From the NCBI RefSeq assembly GCF_002836945.1, contig NZ_NIJM01000003.1, forward strand, positions 62,001 through 126,000: 64,000 bases of DNA. Reading direction: 5' to 3'. Positions 27,506-36,472 of the stretch are shown here, one piece after another. A program made the translations under genes and the position numbers. The notes below the pieces were generated by a model. The model was not told the origin of the DNA. It was given only the letters and a program-made list of their open reading frames with translations, and did no database searches. The first letter of the stretch is position 1; each line of letters starts with the position of its first letter. Source of the DNA: Shewanella chilikensis. Its GTDB lineage: Bacteria > Pseudomonadota > Gammaproteobacteria > Enterobacterales > Shewanellaceae.

Positions 27506-28252
27506 CTATTGCCCCTTGCGTTTCTTCACCTTCCAATGGCGGGTGTTATAGATGAACTCGGGCAGCAGTTTGGTGAGCCAGGCAACCGTCGCCCAGCGTT
27601 TGGTGACATAGACCCGGCGTTTGCCTTTTTGCAGGGCGCGGATGATTTGCCCGGCAACCACATCTACGGGTGATAACCACAGCTTACTTTGTTGCAGCGC
27701 AGCTTTATCCAGCAATCCCAATTGAATATCCGTAATGGTGATCGGTAGCTTGAGCCTTTGGGCATGCATGGACAACCCCTCGAGATAGTTCATTCCAAAG
27801 GCTTTGGAGGCATGAAAAGCCACGCTGGGGCCACCGCGAAGACCGGCAATGGAGTTGATAGCCGCGAGTTGGCCATAACCCTGTTCGCGAAACAGCCTGA
27901 AAGCTGTGTTGCAGACGGCGGCAAAGCCACGGACATTGACACTGATGATCTCATCTTCAAGCTGCCAGGGCAGATCCGGATGATAGGAGTTGAGTCCGGT
28001 ATTGACCAACACCAGATGTGCCCCCCCCAACTGTTGCCAAATCTGTTCCAGCTCGGCTATCAAGGTTTGCGGTTTATCTATGTCCAGGCCAAACACTTGA
28101 GCCTCGGTTGCCAGGGTGGCGGCAAACTCTTTCAATGAGTCGGGATCCTGTGCCAGCAATGCCAGTTTAGTGCCTTCATCGGCCAGGCGGCGGGCTATTT
28201 CACGGCTGAGGAGTGAGCTGGCGCCCACAATAATCGCAGTTGCTTGTGTCAT
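27506..28252 (-). CDS. SDR-family protein lacking the catalytic tyrosine
   Basis: This short-chain dehydrogenase/reductase-like protein has about 248 residues. The Rossmann motif VGASSLLSREIARRL is near the N-terminus, followed by LVNTGLNSY and the catalytic-Ser region INSIAGLRGG. The expected YxxxK reads FHASK, so the catalytic Tyr is Phe; Ser and Lys are kept. Members with this change usually lose reductase activity, so it may be a binding protein or use another chemistry. The start is uncertain: ATG at 28252, or a TTG at 28270 with AGGA upstream. A hydrophobic and basic C-terminus (FIYNTRHWKVKKRK) may touch the membrane. Confidence 0.75.
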   Translation of the reverse strand: MTQATAIIVGASSLLSREIARRLADEGTKLALLAQDPDSLKEFAATLATEAQVFGLDIDKPQTLIAELEQIWQQLGGAHLVLVNTGLNSYHPDLPWQLEDEIISVNVRGFAAVCNTAFRLFREQGYGQLAAINSIAGLRGGPSVAFHASKAFGMNYLEGLSMHAQRLKLPITITDIQLGLLDKAALQQSKLWLSPVDVVAGQIIRALQKGKRRVYVTKRWATVAWLTKLLPEFIYNTRHWKVKKRKGQ

Positions 28253-28369
28253 AAGGATATTTGAACTCAAAAATGGAGTCCTATGATAGGATTATCCTCA
28301 CAGGTTCTCAATGATTAAACTTGGATGTATAGACATCCAGAAGTCTTTGTGTATGATTAGGAGCTAGCA

Positions 28370-28783
28370 ATGAAAATGACAGGCAACTGGCTGCGCTTGC
28401 CAATGATGGCGGCCGTAGCAGGAATGATGGCACTCACAGGTTGTGCGACCCCGAATGCCACAGTCGAAATTGATGGCGATGTCTGGTACCGCGAGCGCAT
28501 TGCCCTGCCACCGGAAGCCGTATTGACGGTTCAGGTTCAGGACGTTTCCAAGGCGGATGCTCCGGCAGAAGTGCTGGCGGTTATTCAGCGTGACAGCGTG
28601 ACCAGCCCAACGCCTTTTAAGTTCATTCTTGCCCGGGATCAGTTCCAGAGTGGCCACAGCTACAGTGTCAGTGCCAGGATCACCCTCAAGGATGACTTAC
28701 TCTTTATCAATACCCAGGCCTATCCTGTCAATATCGACAAGGTTGAGCCGGTATCCGTCATGGTGCAAAAGGTAGGGCGCTAA
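28370..28783 (+). CDS. YbaY family lipoprotein
   Basis: This is a 137-residue lipoprotein with lipobox ALTGC (Cys25), followed by one YbaY/YscW-type beta domain: VWYRERIALPPEAVLTVQVQDVS, a recognisable repeat of the family, and a C-terminal VNIDKVEPVSVMVQKV. The family role is unclear; some relatives are pilotins or glycoprotein/polysaccharide-associated. AGGAGCTAGCA precedes the ATG. It is followed 51 bases later by metA. Confidence 0.85.
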   Translation: MKMTGNWLRLPMMAAVAGMMALTGCATPNATVEIDGDVWYRERIALPPEAVLTVQVQDVSKADAPAEVLAVIQRDSVTSPTPFKFILARDQFQSGHSYSVSARITLKDDLLFINTQAYPVNIDKVEPVSVMVQKVGR

Positions 28784-28799
28784 CAGGTATATCAAGCCA

Positions 28800-28832
28800 A
28801 GCGCCTTGCCCTGAAAGTTCAGGAGAGGCGCT
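28800..28832 (+). promoter_or_regulatory. Hairpin burying the metA ribosome binding site
   Basis: AGCGCCT (28800-28806) pairs with AGGCGCT (28826-28832), and inside it CCTGA pairs with TCAGG. The Shine-Dalgarno AGGAG (28821-28825) is in the inner stem and the bulge. The ATG follows the hairpin by two bases. Confidence 0.55.
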
Positions 28833-28834
28833 TT

Positions 28835-29779
28835 ATGCCCGTAAGAATACCCGATAACCTGCCAGCCGCCGGCGTTCTTGAGTCGGAGAATATATTCGTT
28901 ATGTCCGAGAGCCGGGCGGCGATGCAGGATATACGGCCGATGAAGGTGTTGATCCTCAATCTGATGCCCAACAAGATTGAGACAGAAACCCAGTTGCTGC
29001 GGCTGTTGGGCAACACTCCGTTGCAGGTGGATATCGACCTGCTGAGGATCCACGACAAAGAGTCGAAACATACGCCGAGCGATCATCTCAATACCTTTTA
29101 CCGTGACTTTGAAGATGTACGCCATCGCAACTATGACGGCCTGATCATCACAGGCGCCCCCCTGGGACAGCTGGATTTCGAGGAGGTCACCTACTGGGAT
29201 CATATCCGCGAAATTATCGATTGGTCACAGGAGCATGTTACCTCGGTACTGTTTCTCTGCTGGGCGGCCCACGCCGGTTTTTATCACCTATATCAACTCG
29301 AGCGTAAGATCCTCGCTGAAAAATGCTCCGGGGTTTATCAGCACAGGCGTATTCGCGCCCATGTGCCCTTAATGCGCGGCTTTGATGATGAGTTTTATGC
29401 TCCGCACTCCCGCTATGCCCAGATGGATGTGGATGAGCTTAAGGCGCATCCCGAACTGACAGTGCTGGCCGAGTCAGACCAAGCCGGTGCCTATCTGGTG
29501 ATCAGTAAGGACAATCGCAACTTGTTTGTGATGGGGCATCCAGAGTATCGCAAGTCGACCCTTAAAGATGAGTACCAAAGAGATCTGGCGGCCGGGTTGG
29601 CGCCCAAGATCCCGCAAAACTATTTCCGCAACGATGACCCAGAGGCTGAAGCGATAGCTCGTTGGTATAGTCACGGTAGTCTGTTGGTGAGCAACTGGCT
29701 CAACTATTATGTCTACCAGTTGACCCCTTATGACTTATCGGATCTCAGTGCTATTACGCCCTGGGAACAGAGTAGCTGA
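28835..29779 (+). CDS. metA: Homoserine O-succinyltransferase
   Basis: MetA transfers a succinyl group from succinyl-CoA to homoserine, the first committed step of methionine synthesis. The 314-residue protein has the characteristic start [23 protein letters not shown], the catalytic Cys in [13 protein letters not shown] (about 142), and the His/Glu pair in [12 protein letters not shown] (about 235-237). In Shewanella metA lies next to this same catabolic operon, as here. Its RBS is buried in a strong hairpin, which may limit translation. Confidence 0.96.
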   Translation: MPVRIPDNLPAAGVLESENIFVMSESRAAMQDIRPMKVLILNLMPNKIETETQLLRLLGNTPLQVDIDLLRIHDKESKHTPSDHLNTFYRDFEDVRHRNYDGLIITGAPLGQLDFEEVTYWDHIREIIDWSQEHVTSVLFLCWAAHAGFYHLYQLERKILAEKCSGVYQHRRIRAHVPLMRGFDDEFYAPHSRYAQMDVDELKAHPELTVLAESDQAGAYLVISKDNRNLFVMGHPEYRKSTLKDEYQRDLAAGLAPKIPQNYFRNDDPEAEAIARWYSHGSLLVSNWLNYYVYQLTPYDLSDLSAITPWEQSS

Positions 29780-29825
29780 GCCGCAACACCAAATGTTTTG
29801 TTGGCGGGAGTCGCAGTCTTGTGAC

Positions 29826-30097
29826 TCAAGGAAGGTGCGAACAAGTCCCATGTGTGCTCTGCGCCGGCTTACGGGCCTGGATGCAAGGCGTGGTTCGCAG
29901 CAAATGGCCCGAGTCCTTTGCTAGAGGCACAACACAGCAGGCAGGCCTGTAAGCCACGCCCTTCGGGGCTTTCACAGCAACCGGCTCTCTGCGTTATCCG
30001 ACTTCGCCAGGCCCCGGCATGCCTTCAGTCAGATGCCTTGAACGCCAATTGCTGTGTAAGCCAGAGTGCCACTAGGACTTATTGGCACCTTCCCTAA
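29826..30097. mobile_element. MITE with IS5-like terminal repeats, copy 1
   Basis: The element spans 29830-30093 (264 bp). Its left end GGAAGGTGCGAACAAGT and right end ACTTATTGGCACCTTCC are inverted repeats matching at 15 of 17 positions. They have the form of IS5-type transposon ends. CTAA, the usual IS5-type target, flanks the right end; TCAA flanks the left. No transposase is inside. The first 100 bases are close to 90% identical to the element at 60303. Internal arms (GGCTTACGGGCC and GGCCTGTAAGCC) give it a further fold-back structure. Confidence 0.8.
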
Positions 30098-30302
30098 GTC
30101 CTAAAGGGCTTAGCTTATATCAAGCCAGATGGCGTCAGCCTCTACGGCTTTTGCTTCCTTAAACTGATATTTCCTTCTCTAATATTTTCTAAGCCGCAGT
30201 GTTTTGGCTTTCTTTCAGGGCACAAGCTGTCATCTTGCTGTAAATCCTCCCTGACAAAAATATCTATAAACGGAGCCTGTATTAGACTAATTAGTACTTG
30301 CC
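30094..30302. other. Intergenic region upstream of the valine operon
   Basis: No gene seen. A palindrome ACTAATTAGT lies near 30287, and the putative operator follows at 30303. Confidence 0.4.
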
Positions 30303-30323
30303 TTACGTTCGCGTAAACGTCAA
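30303..30323. promoter_or_regulatory. Palindromic operator candidate (LiuR-like)
   Basis: TTACG-TTCG-CGTAA, followed directly by AACGTCAA, forms a TTACGT/ACGTAA-type palindrome 110 bases before the thiolase gene. Branched-chain catabolic operons of Shewanella are known to be controlled by the MerR-family repressor LiuR, whose sites are of this general type. The regulator assignment is inference. Confidence 0.4.
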
Positions 30324-30413
30324 AGTGGCAGCAACAGAGTGCAAATTTGCTGCACCTAACACCGCCGGCCTACTGTTGGGCCGGTGTTTGGGTGCCCAAC
30401 AAGGGAGTCAACA

Positions 30414-31595
30414 ATGAGTCGTCCTCAGGATATTGTTATCGTCGCCGCCAAACGAACCGCCATGGGCGGTTTTCAGGGCTGTCTTTCCACAGTGCCTTCT
30501 CCTCAGCTGGCGGCTTCCAGCATTAAGGCCTTGATGGAAACCACAGGAGTGAAGGGCGAACAGGTCGATGAAGTGCTGATGGGATGTGTATTGCCGGCTG
30601 GTCTGGGTCAGGCCCCTGCCAGACAGGCGGTTTTGGGGGCAGGTTTGCCCCAGTCTGTTGGCGCAACTACAGTCAACAAGGTGTGCGGCTCAGGGATGAA
30701 AACCGTGATGCTGGCGCACGATCTTATCAAGGCCGGCAGTGCCAATATCGTGATTGCCGGTGGTATGGAAAGCATGAGTCAGGCGCCGTATCTGCTGGAT
30801 AAGGCTCGCGGCGGCATGCGCATGGGCCACGGCAAGGTGCTGGATCATATGTTCCTCGATGGGCTGGAAGATGCCTATACAGGGGGCGCCATGGGAACCT
30901 TCGCCCAGAAAACCGCCGACGATTTTGGCCTGACCCGTGAAGCCATGGACGCCTTCGCCCTGAGCTCACTGGAAAAAGCCAATGCAGCCATCACCTCAGG
31001 TGCCTTCAAGGAGGAGATAGTCCCGGTAACCGTAAGCAGCCGCCGCGGCGATACTCTGATTGATACCGATGAGCAGCCCGGCAATGCCCGCCCTGACAAG
31101 ATCCCGGCGCTACGGCCCGCTTTTGCCAAAGACGGCACCATTACTGCCGCCAACTCCAGTTCGATTTCCGACGGTGCCGCCAGTTTGATGCTGATGAGCC
31201 GTGAGCAGGCCGAAAACCTGGGGCTGGCAGTGATGGCCACCATCAAGGGTCATGCTACCCATTCCCAAGAGCCGGCCATGTTTACCACGGCGCCCGTGGG
31301 TGCCATGCAAAAACTCTTGGCACAAACCGGCTGGAGCAAGGATGAGGTCGACCTTTTCGAAATCAACGAAGCCTTCGCCATGGTGACCATGTTGGCCATC
31401 AGCGAGTTGGGGCTGGATGCCGCCAAGGTCAACGTCAATGGCGGTGCCTGTGCGCTCGGTCATCCGATAGGTTGCTCCGGCGCCCGTCTGCTGGTGACTC
31501 TCATTCATGCGCTCAAGGCCAGAGGCCTCAAGCGTGGTATGGCATCGCTGTGCATAGGTGGCGGTGAAGCCACTGCCATGGCGATTGAGATCTGA
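30414..31595 (+). CDS. atoB: Acetyl-CoA C-acyltransferase (thiolase)
   Basis: This is a degradative thiolase of 393 residues that cleaves 3-ketoacyl-CoA with CoA, here probably 2-methylacetoacetyl-CoA or acetoacetyl-CoA. Catalytic residues are Cys in VNKVCGSGMK (about 90), His in ALGHPIGCSGAR and the second Cys two residues later. The ATG at 30414 has GGGAG upstream. It is the first of seven same-strand genes for branched-chain amino-acid and acyl-CoA catabolism, and matches the Shewanella gene order thiolase, mmsA, ACAD, two crotonases, mmsB, SDR. Confidence 0.92.
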   Translation: MSRPQDIVIVAAKRTAMGGFQGCLSTVPSPQLAASSIKALMETTGVKGEQVDEVLMGCVLPAGLGQAPARQAVLGAGLPQSVGATTVNKVCGSGMKTVMLAHDLIKAGSANIVIAGGMESMSQAPYLLDKARGGMRMGHGKVLDHMFLDGLEDAYTGGAMGTFAQKTADDFGLTREAMDAFALSSLEKANAAITSGAFKEEIVPVTVSSRRGDTLIDTDEQPGNARPDKIPALRPAFAKDGTITAANSSSISDGAASLMLMSREQAENLGLAVMATIKGHATHSQEPAMFTTAPVGAMQKLLAQTGWSKDEVDLFEINEAFAMVTMLAISELGLDAAKVNVNGGACALGHPIGCSGARLLVTLIHALKARGLKRGMASLCIGGGEATAMAIEI

Positions 31596-31719
31596 TATCC
31601 AGTCGGCCGCGACAGCGGCCGGCACCAAATTAAAGTAATCAACAAGACAGGACACGGCGCCATCAAAAGCAGCCACAAGAGCTGTAGGTGCGTCGTCCCA
31701 CTACCTACAAGGAATTCTT

Positions 31720-33213
31720 ATGAGCACACAAGTCAAGCACTACATAGATGGCGAATTCGTCAACGGTTCCGGCAGCAAGCAGATCAATGTTACCAATCCG
31801 GCCAATAATGAAACCATCGCCTTTATCAACTGTGCGACCCAGCCGGAAGTTGAGCGCGCCATCGCCAGCGCCAAGGAAGCCTTCAAGAGCTGGAAGGAAG
31901 TGGCTGTTTCCGAGCGTGCTCGGGTAATGCTGCGTTATCAGCACCTTTTGAAAGAGCACCATGATGAGCTGGCTACCATTTTGGCTCAGGAAACGGGTAA
32001 AACCTTTGAAGATGCCAAGGGCGATGTCTGGCGCGGCATCGAAGTGGCCGAGCATGCCTGCAACATCGCCTCCTTGCTGATGGGTGAAACGGTTGAGAAC
32101 GTGGCCCGCAGCATAGATACCTACTCCTACACTCAGCCGCTGGGGGTTTGCGCCGGGATTACGCCATTCAACTTCCCGGCGATGATCCCGCTGTGGATGT
32201 TCCCGCTGGCTATCGCCTGCGGCAACACCTTCGTCCTCAAGCCGTCCGAGCAGGACCCAATGACGCCGCAGCGTCTGGTGGAGCTGTTCGAACAGGCCGG
32301 GGCTCCCAAGGGCGTGCTGCAGTTGGTTCACGGTGATAAAGCGGCGGTTGATGTACTGCTGTCTCACCCGGATATCAAGGCGATTTCCTTTGTGGGCTCT
32401 GTGGGCGTGGGTCAGTACATCTACAAGACAGGCACTGACAACCTCAAGCGGGTGCAGGCCTTTGCCGGTGCCAAGAACCACTGCGTGATCATGCCTGATG
32501 CCAACAAGCAGCAAGTGATCAATAACCTGGTGGGTGCCTCGGTTGGCGCTGCCGGTCAACGCTGTATGGCGCTGTCGGTCGCTGTGTTTGTCGGCGCCGC
32601 CAAAGAGTGGATCCCTGAGCTGAAAGAAGCCCTGTCCAAGGTGCGTCCCGGTCTTTGGGATGACAAGGAAGCCGGTTACGGCCCACTCATCAGTCCGGCC
32701 GCCAAAGAGCGGGTGCTCAAGCTTATCGCCGAGGGCAAGGCCGAAGGCGCCGAGTGTCTGCTCGATGGTTCCGACTGCACAGTACCCGGTTATGAGTCAG
32801 GCAACTGGGTTGGCCCGACCATGTTCGACAAGGTAACCACGGACATGAGCATCTACAAGGAAGAGATCTTCGGCCCTGTGCTCTGCTGTATGGAAGCCGA
32901 GTCGCTGGAAGATGCCATTGAGCTGGTTAACGCCAGCCCTTACGGCAACGGCACCTCTATCTTTACTGCCAGCGGCGCCGCGGCGCGTAAGTACCAGCAT
33001 GAAATCGAAGTGGGTCAGGTGGGTATCAACGTGCCCATTCCAGTGCCGCTGCCATTTTTCTCTTTCACGGGTTGGAAGGGCAGTTTCTACGGCGATCAGC
33101 ACGCCTACGGCAAGCAGGCGGTGCGTTTCTACACAGAGACCAAGACCATCACCAGCCGTTGGTTCGAGTCTGATATCGCCTCTGGTCCCAACATGACTAT
33201 CGCCCTCAAGTAA
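31720..33213 (+). CDS. mmsA: Methylmalonate-semialdehyde dehydrogenase
   Basis: MmsA is a CoA-acylating aldehyde dehydrogenase that turns methylmalonate semialdehyde into propionyl-CoA in valine breakdown. The 497-residue protein has the family traits [12 protein letters not shown], the cofactor-binding [13 protein letters not shown], the catalytic Cys in [11 protein letters not shown] (about 284), and [15 protein letters not shown] precedes the ATG. It follows the thiolase gene by 124 bases, and a terminator-like hairpin sits after it, inside the operon. Confidence 0.95.
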   Translation: MSTQVKHYIDGEFVNGSGSKQINVTNPANNETIAFINCATQPEVERAIASAKEAFKSWKEVAVSERARVMLRYQHLLKEHHDELATILAQETGKTFEDAKGDVWRGIEVAEHACNIASLLMGETVENVARSIDTYSYTQPLGVCAGITPFNFPAMIPLWMFPLAIACGNTFVLKPSEQDPMTPQRLVELFEQAGAPKGVLQLVHGDKAAVDVLLSHPDIKAISFVGSVGVGQYIYKTGTDNLKRVQAFAGAKNHCVIMPDANKQQVINNLVGASVGAAGQRCMALSVAVFVGAAKEWIPELKEALSKVRPGLWDDKEAGYGPLISPAAKERVLKLIAEGKAEGAECLLDGSDCTVPGYESGNWVGPTMFDKVTTDMSIYKEEIFGPVLCCMEAESLEDAIELVNASPYGNGTSIFTASGAAARKYQHEIEVGQVGINVPIPVPLPFFSFTGWKGSFYGDQHAYGKQAVRFYTETKTITSRWFESDIASGPNMTIALK

Positions 33214-33227
33214 CAGTGTGAGCCCAA

Positions 33228-33256
33228 GGGCATCGGCAATGGCCGGTGCCCCTTTT
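33228..33256 (+). terminator. Terminator-like hairpin inside the operon
   Basis: GGGCATCGGC / GCCGGTGCCC (one G-T pair) is followed by CTTTTT, 15 bases after mmsA and 80 bases before the acyl-CoA dehydrogenase gene. It probably reduces read-through, giving more thiolase and MmsA than downstream enzymes. Confidence 0.65.
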
Positions 33257-33336
33257 TAATCGCAACAGTAAATAACAAGAGATCCGGCATCACCGGATCA
33301 CCGCAAGACGCAGAGATCTGCGCACAGGAGTCAAGC

Positions 33337-34494
33337 ATGGATTTCAATCTCAACGAAGATCAGCGCCAATTCGCCGAGCTGGCCCGCCAGTTTGCCGCCG
33401 ATGAACTGGCCCCATTTGCCGCCAAATGGGATGAGGAGCATCACTTTCCCAAAGACGTGATCCAAAGAGCCGGGGAGCTGGGATTCTGCTCACTCTATTC
33501 TCCCGAGTCGGAAGGCGGTATGGGCCTGTCGCGTCTGGATGCCTCGATTATTTTTGAAGAGTTGGCCAAGGGCTGCACTGCCACCACAGCCATGCTGACC
33601 ATTCACAACATGGCCACCTGGATGGTGACGACCTGGGGCCAGCAAAGTCTGCGGGCCGAGTGGTCTGAAGCGCTGACCACAGGCAGCAAGCTGGCTTCTT
33701 ACTGCCTGACCGAACCAGGTTCAGGCAGTGACGCTGCTTCACTTGCCACCCGCGCCGAGCGCGACGGCGATGAGTATGTGATTAACGGCTCCAAGATGTT
33801 TATCTCGGGCGCCGGCGCCACCGAGCTTTTGGTGGTGATGTGCCGCACCGGTGAGGCCGGCCCCAAGGGAATTTCGGCCATTGCCATCCCGGCTGACGCC
33901 AAGGGTGTTATCTACGGCAAGGCCGAGGACAAGATGGGCTGGAACGCCCAGCCAACCAGACTCATTACTTTTGAAAACGTGCGGGTGCAGGTCAATCATC
34001 TGTTGGGTGAGGAAGGCCAGGGCTTTACCTTCGCCATGAAGGGCCTGGATGGCGGCCGCATCAATATCGCCACCTGCTCTGTGGGTACCGCTCAGGCTGC
34101 ACTTGAGCGCGCCACTGAATATATGCATGAGCGCAAGCAGTTCGGCAAACCACTGGCCGCCTTCCAGGCGCTGCAGTTCAAGCTGGCCGACATGGCCACA
34201 GAACTGGTCGCCGCGCGGCAGATGGTGCGTCTGGCGGCATTTAAGCTGGACAGCGGCGATCCCGAAGCCACGGCTTATTGCGCCATGGCCAAGCGTTTTG
34301 CCACAGATATAGGGTTTGCCGTGTGTGACAGCGCGCTGCAAATTCACGGTGGTTACGGCTACATCCGCGAATACCCACTGGAGCGACATTTCCGTGATGT
34401 ACGGGTACACCAGATCCTGGAAGGAACCAATGAGATTATGCGCCTTATCATCGCCCGTCGTCTGCTGGATGAGCATGCCGGCGAGATCCTCTAA
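33337..34494 (+). CDS. Acyl-CoA dehydrogenase (probable isobutyryl-CoA dehydrogenase)
   Basis: This FAD enzyme of 385 residues belongs to the short/branched-chain acyl-CoA dehydrogenase family. It shows CLTEPGSGSDAASL and FISGAGATELLVVM of the flavin- and substrate-binding middle domain. The C-terminal helical domain has RKQFGKPLAAFQALQ and the signature IHGGYGYIREYPLERHFRDVRVHQILEGTNEIMRL, with the catalytic Glu in EGTNE. The neighbours (mmsA, mmsB, 3-hydroxyisobutyryl-CoA hydrolase-like) point to isobutyryl-CoA oxidation in valine degradation. AGGAG precedes the ATG. Confidence 0.92.
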   Translation: MDFNLNEDQRQFAELARQFAADELAPFAAKWDEEHHFPKDVIQRAGELGFCSLYSPESEGGMGLSRLDASIIFEELAKGCTATTAMLTIHNMATWMVTTWGQQSLRAEWSEALTTGSKLASYCLTEPGSGSDAASLATRAERDGDEYVINGSKMFISGAGATELLVVMCRTGEAGPKGISAIAIPADAKGVIYGKAEDKMGWNAQPTRLITFENVRVQVNHLLGEEGQGFTFAMKGLDGGRINIATCSVGTAQAALERATEYMHERKQFGKPLAAFQALQFKLADMATELVAARQMVRLAAFKLDSGDPEATAYCAMAKRFATDIGFAVCDSALQIHGGYGYIREYPLERHFRDVRVHQILEGTNEIMRLIIARRLLDEHAGEIL

Positions 34495-34531
34495 GGCCAA
34501 ACCCATTTAACCGAATTGCAAGGAGTCATTC

Positions 34532-35305
34532 ATGTCTTTTTTGATTGAGCATATCGAAGGCCACACGGCTGTTCTGACCATCAACAATCCACCGGCCAAC
34601 ACCTGGACGGCCGAGAGCCTCAATGAACTGCGCCTCAAGGTGGAAGAGCTCAACAATGATCCCGATATCTATGCCTTGGTACTGACAGGGGAAGGGGAGA
34701 AATTCTTCTCGGCCGGCGCCGATCTCAAGCTGTTTGCCGATGGTGATAAAGGCAATGCCGCCACCATGGCACGCTGTTTTGGCGAAGCATTTGAAACCCT
34801 GAGCGCCTTTCGCGGTGTGTCTATTGCCGCCATCAACGGTTATGCCATGGGCGGCGGTTTGGAAGTGGCATTGGCCTGTGATATCCGTATCGCCGAAGAG
34901 CAGGCGCAGCTGGCATTACCCGAGGCCACAGTCGGTCTGCTGCCTTGCGCCGGCGGTACCCAGAATCTGACCGCTCTGGTTGGTGAGGGCTGGGCCAAAC
35001 GGATGATCCTTTGCGGTGAGCGAATCGATGCCGCCAAGGCCCGTGAGATTGGCCTGGTGGAAGAGGTAGTTGGTAAGGGTGAGGCCCTGAGCGTTGCCAT
35101 TGCGCTGGCGACCAAGGCTGCCAAGCAGAGCCCATCGAGCGTGACCGTTTGCAAGCAGTTGATCCAGGCCGGACGTAATATGCCAAGAGCTCAGGCGCTG
35201 CCGCTGGAGCGTGAGCTGTTTGTGGCTCTGTTTGACACCCAAGATCAGAAAGAAGGGGTCAATGCCTTCCTGGAGAAGCGCGCAGCCAACTGGAAAAACG
35301 CATAA
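34532..35305 (+). CDS. Enoyl-CoA hydratase
   Basis: This is a 257-residue crotonase-fold enzyme, probably hydrating methacrylyl-CoA in valine catabolism or a related enoyl-CoA. Motifs: FSAGADLKLF (oxyanion hole), AAINGYAMGGGLEVALACDIRIA, and LPEATVGLLPCAGGTQNL with the catalytic Glu. AAGGAG lies before the ATG. The next gene starts 14 bases after its stop. Confidence 0.92.
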   Translation: MSFLIEHIEGHTAVLTINNPPANTWTAESLNELRLKVEELNNDPDIYALVLTGEGEKFFSAGADLKLFADGDKGNAATMARCFGEAFETLSAFRGVSIAAINGYAMGGGLEVALACDIRIAEEQAQLALPEATVGLLPCAGGTQNLTALVGEGWAKRMILCGERIDAAKAREIGLVEEVVGKGEALSVAIALATKAAKQSPSSVTVCKQLIQAGRNMPRAQALPLERELFVALFDTQDQKEGVNAFLEKRAANWKNA

Positions 35306-35318
35306 GGAGGGCGGTGAT

Positions 35319-36431
35319 ATGAGTCATGAAGTGGTATTTCAGACCCTGGGAACCGCCAGCGGCAAGCTGATTGGTGTGGCCACACTCAATGTGGAAAAAG
35401 CACTCAATGCACTGAATCTCAACATGGTGCGTTTGCTGGCCAAGCAGTTAGCTGCCTGGAAACAGGATGAACAGATTGCCTGCGTGATCCTCGACGGCAG
35501 CGGCGATAAAGCCTTCTGCGCCGGTGGTGATGTACGGGCGCTGTATCAGGCGCAGCAGGCCAATCCCGGCAGTTACACCCAGGAAGCCCGGGTGTTTTTC
35601 GAAGAGGAGTATCGGCTCGACTTTCAGCTGCACACCTTCGGCAAGCCGGTATTGGTTTGGGGCGACGGCATAGTGATGGGTGGGGGGCTGGGGCTGATGA
35701 TAGGTGCCAGCCACAGAGTATTGACCGAGCGTTCGCGCATCGCCATGCCTGAGGTCACCATAGGCCTTTACCCGGATGTCGGCGGCAGCTATTTTCTCGG
35801 CCGCATGCCGGGCAAGACTGGGCTGTTTCTCGGCCTGACCGCCTACAATATGAATGCGGCCGATGCCCGTTATACCGGCATTGGCAATCATTTTCTGGCC
35901 TCAACGGATAAAGAGCGCATGCTCGATGCCATGGCGACGGTGAACTGGGGCAATAACACCAGTCTCAACCAGCAGAAGCTGCATGATCTGCTCAATGAAC
36001 TGGAAACCCAGAGTGAAGAGCGTCCCGGCAGCAGTCGCTTGAAGGGCCATCAGGCCCAGATTGATGAGCTGATGACCGGAGATATGGCCGAAATTCTCGC
36101 CAAGATGCAGGCCCTGGAAACCCAAGAGAGTTGGTTGCAGCGTGCCCGTGACACCATGCTGAGCGGCAGCCCGCTTAGCTGGGCGCTGGCCTACGAGCAA
36201 TCAAGGCTTGGGACTGACATGAGCCTGGCGGATTGTTTCCGCTTCGAGCTGGGGCTCAGCCTCAACTGCTGCGCCATAGGTGATTTTTGTGAGGGTGTCA
36301 GGGCGCTGCTTATCGACAAGGACCGTAATCCCAACTGGCGTTACGGCAAGGGCAAGATAGCACCGCAAGATGCGGTATCTGCCTTGCTCGAGTCACCATT
36401 TGAACATGAACACCCATTAGCCGATCTGTAA
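35319..36431 (+). CDS. 3-hydroxyisobutyryl-CoA hydrolase-like enoyl-CoA hydratase/isomerase
   Basis: This 370-residue crotonase family member has the extended C-terminal region typical of 3-hydroxyisobutyryl-CoA hydrolases. Motifs: FCAGGDVRALYQ, VWGDGIVMGGGLGLMIGASHRV and MPEVTIGLYPDVGGSYFLGRMPG, then an HIBCH-type tail (RFELGLSLNCCAIGDFCEGVRALLIDKDRNPNWRYG). It would release 3-hydroxyisobutyrate from its CoA ester. The ATG at 35319 has AAGGAGGGCGG upstream; an earlier in-frame ATG lies within the previous gene and lacks homology-like sequence. Confidence 0.9.
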   Translation: MSHEVVFQTLGTASGKLIGVATLNVEKALNALNLNMVRLLAKQLAAWKQDEQIACVILDGSGDKAFCAGGDVRALYQAQQANPGSYTQEARVFFEEEYRLDFQLHTFGKPVLVWGDGIVMGGGLGLMIGASHRVLTERSRIAMPEVTIGLYPDVGGSYFLGRMPGKTGLFLGLTAYNMNAADARYTGIGNHFLASTDKERMLDAMATVNWGNNTSLNQQKLHDLLNELETQSEERPGSSRLKGHQAQIDELMTGDMAEILAKMQALETQESWLQRARDTMLSGSPLSWALAYEQSRLGTDMSLADCFRFELGLSLNCCAIGDFCEGVRALLIDKDRNPNWRYGKGKIAPQDAVSALLESPFEHEHPLADL

Positions 36432-36472
36432 CAGATGCCGGCAAACAAGATTCCAACAGGGAGAGCAAACAG

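Noticed and set aside
29830..30093. Full IS5-family insertion sequence
   Set aside because: Only the ends resemble IS5; no transposase frame fits within 264 bp, so it is called a MITE.
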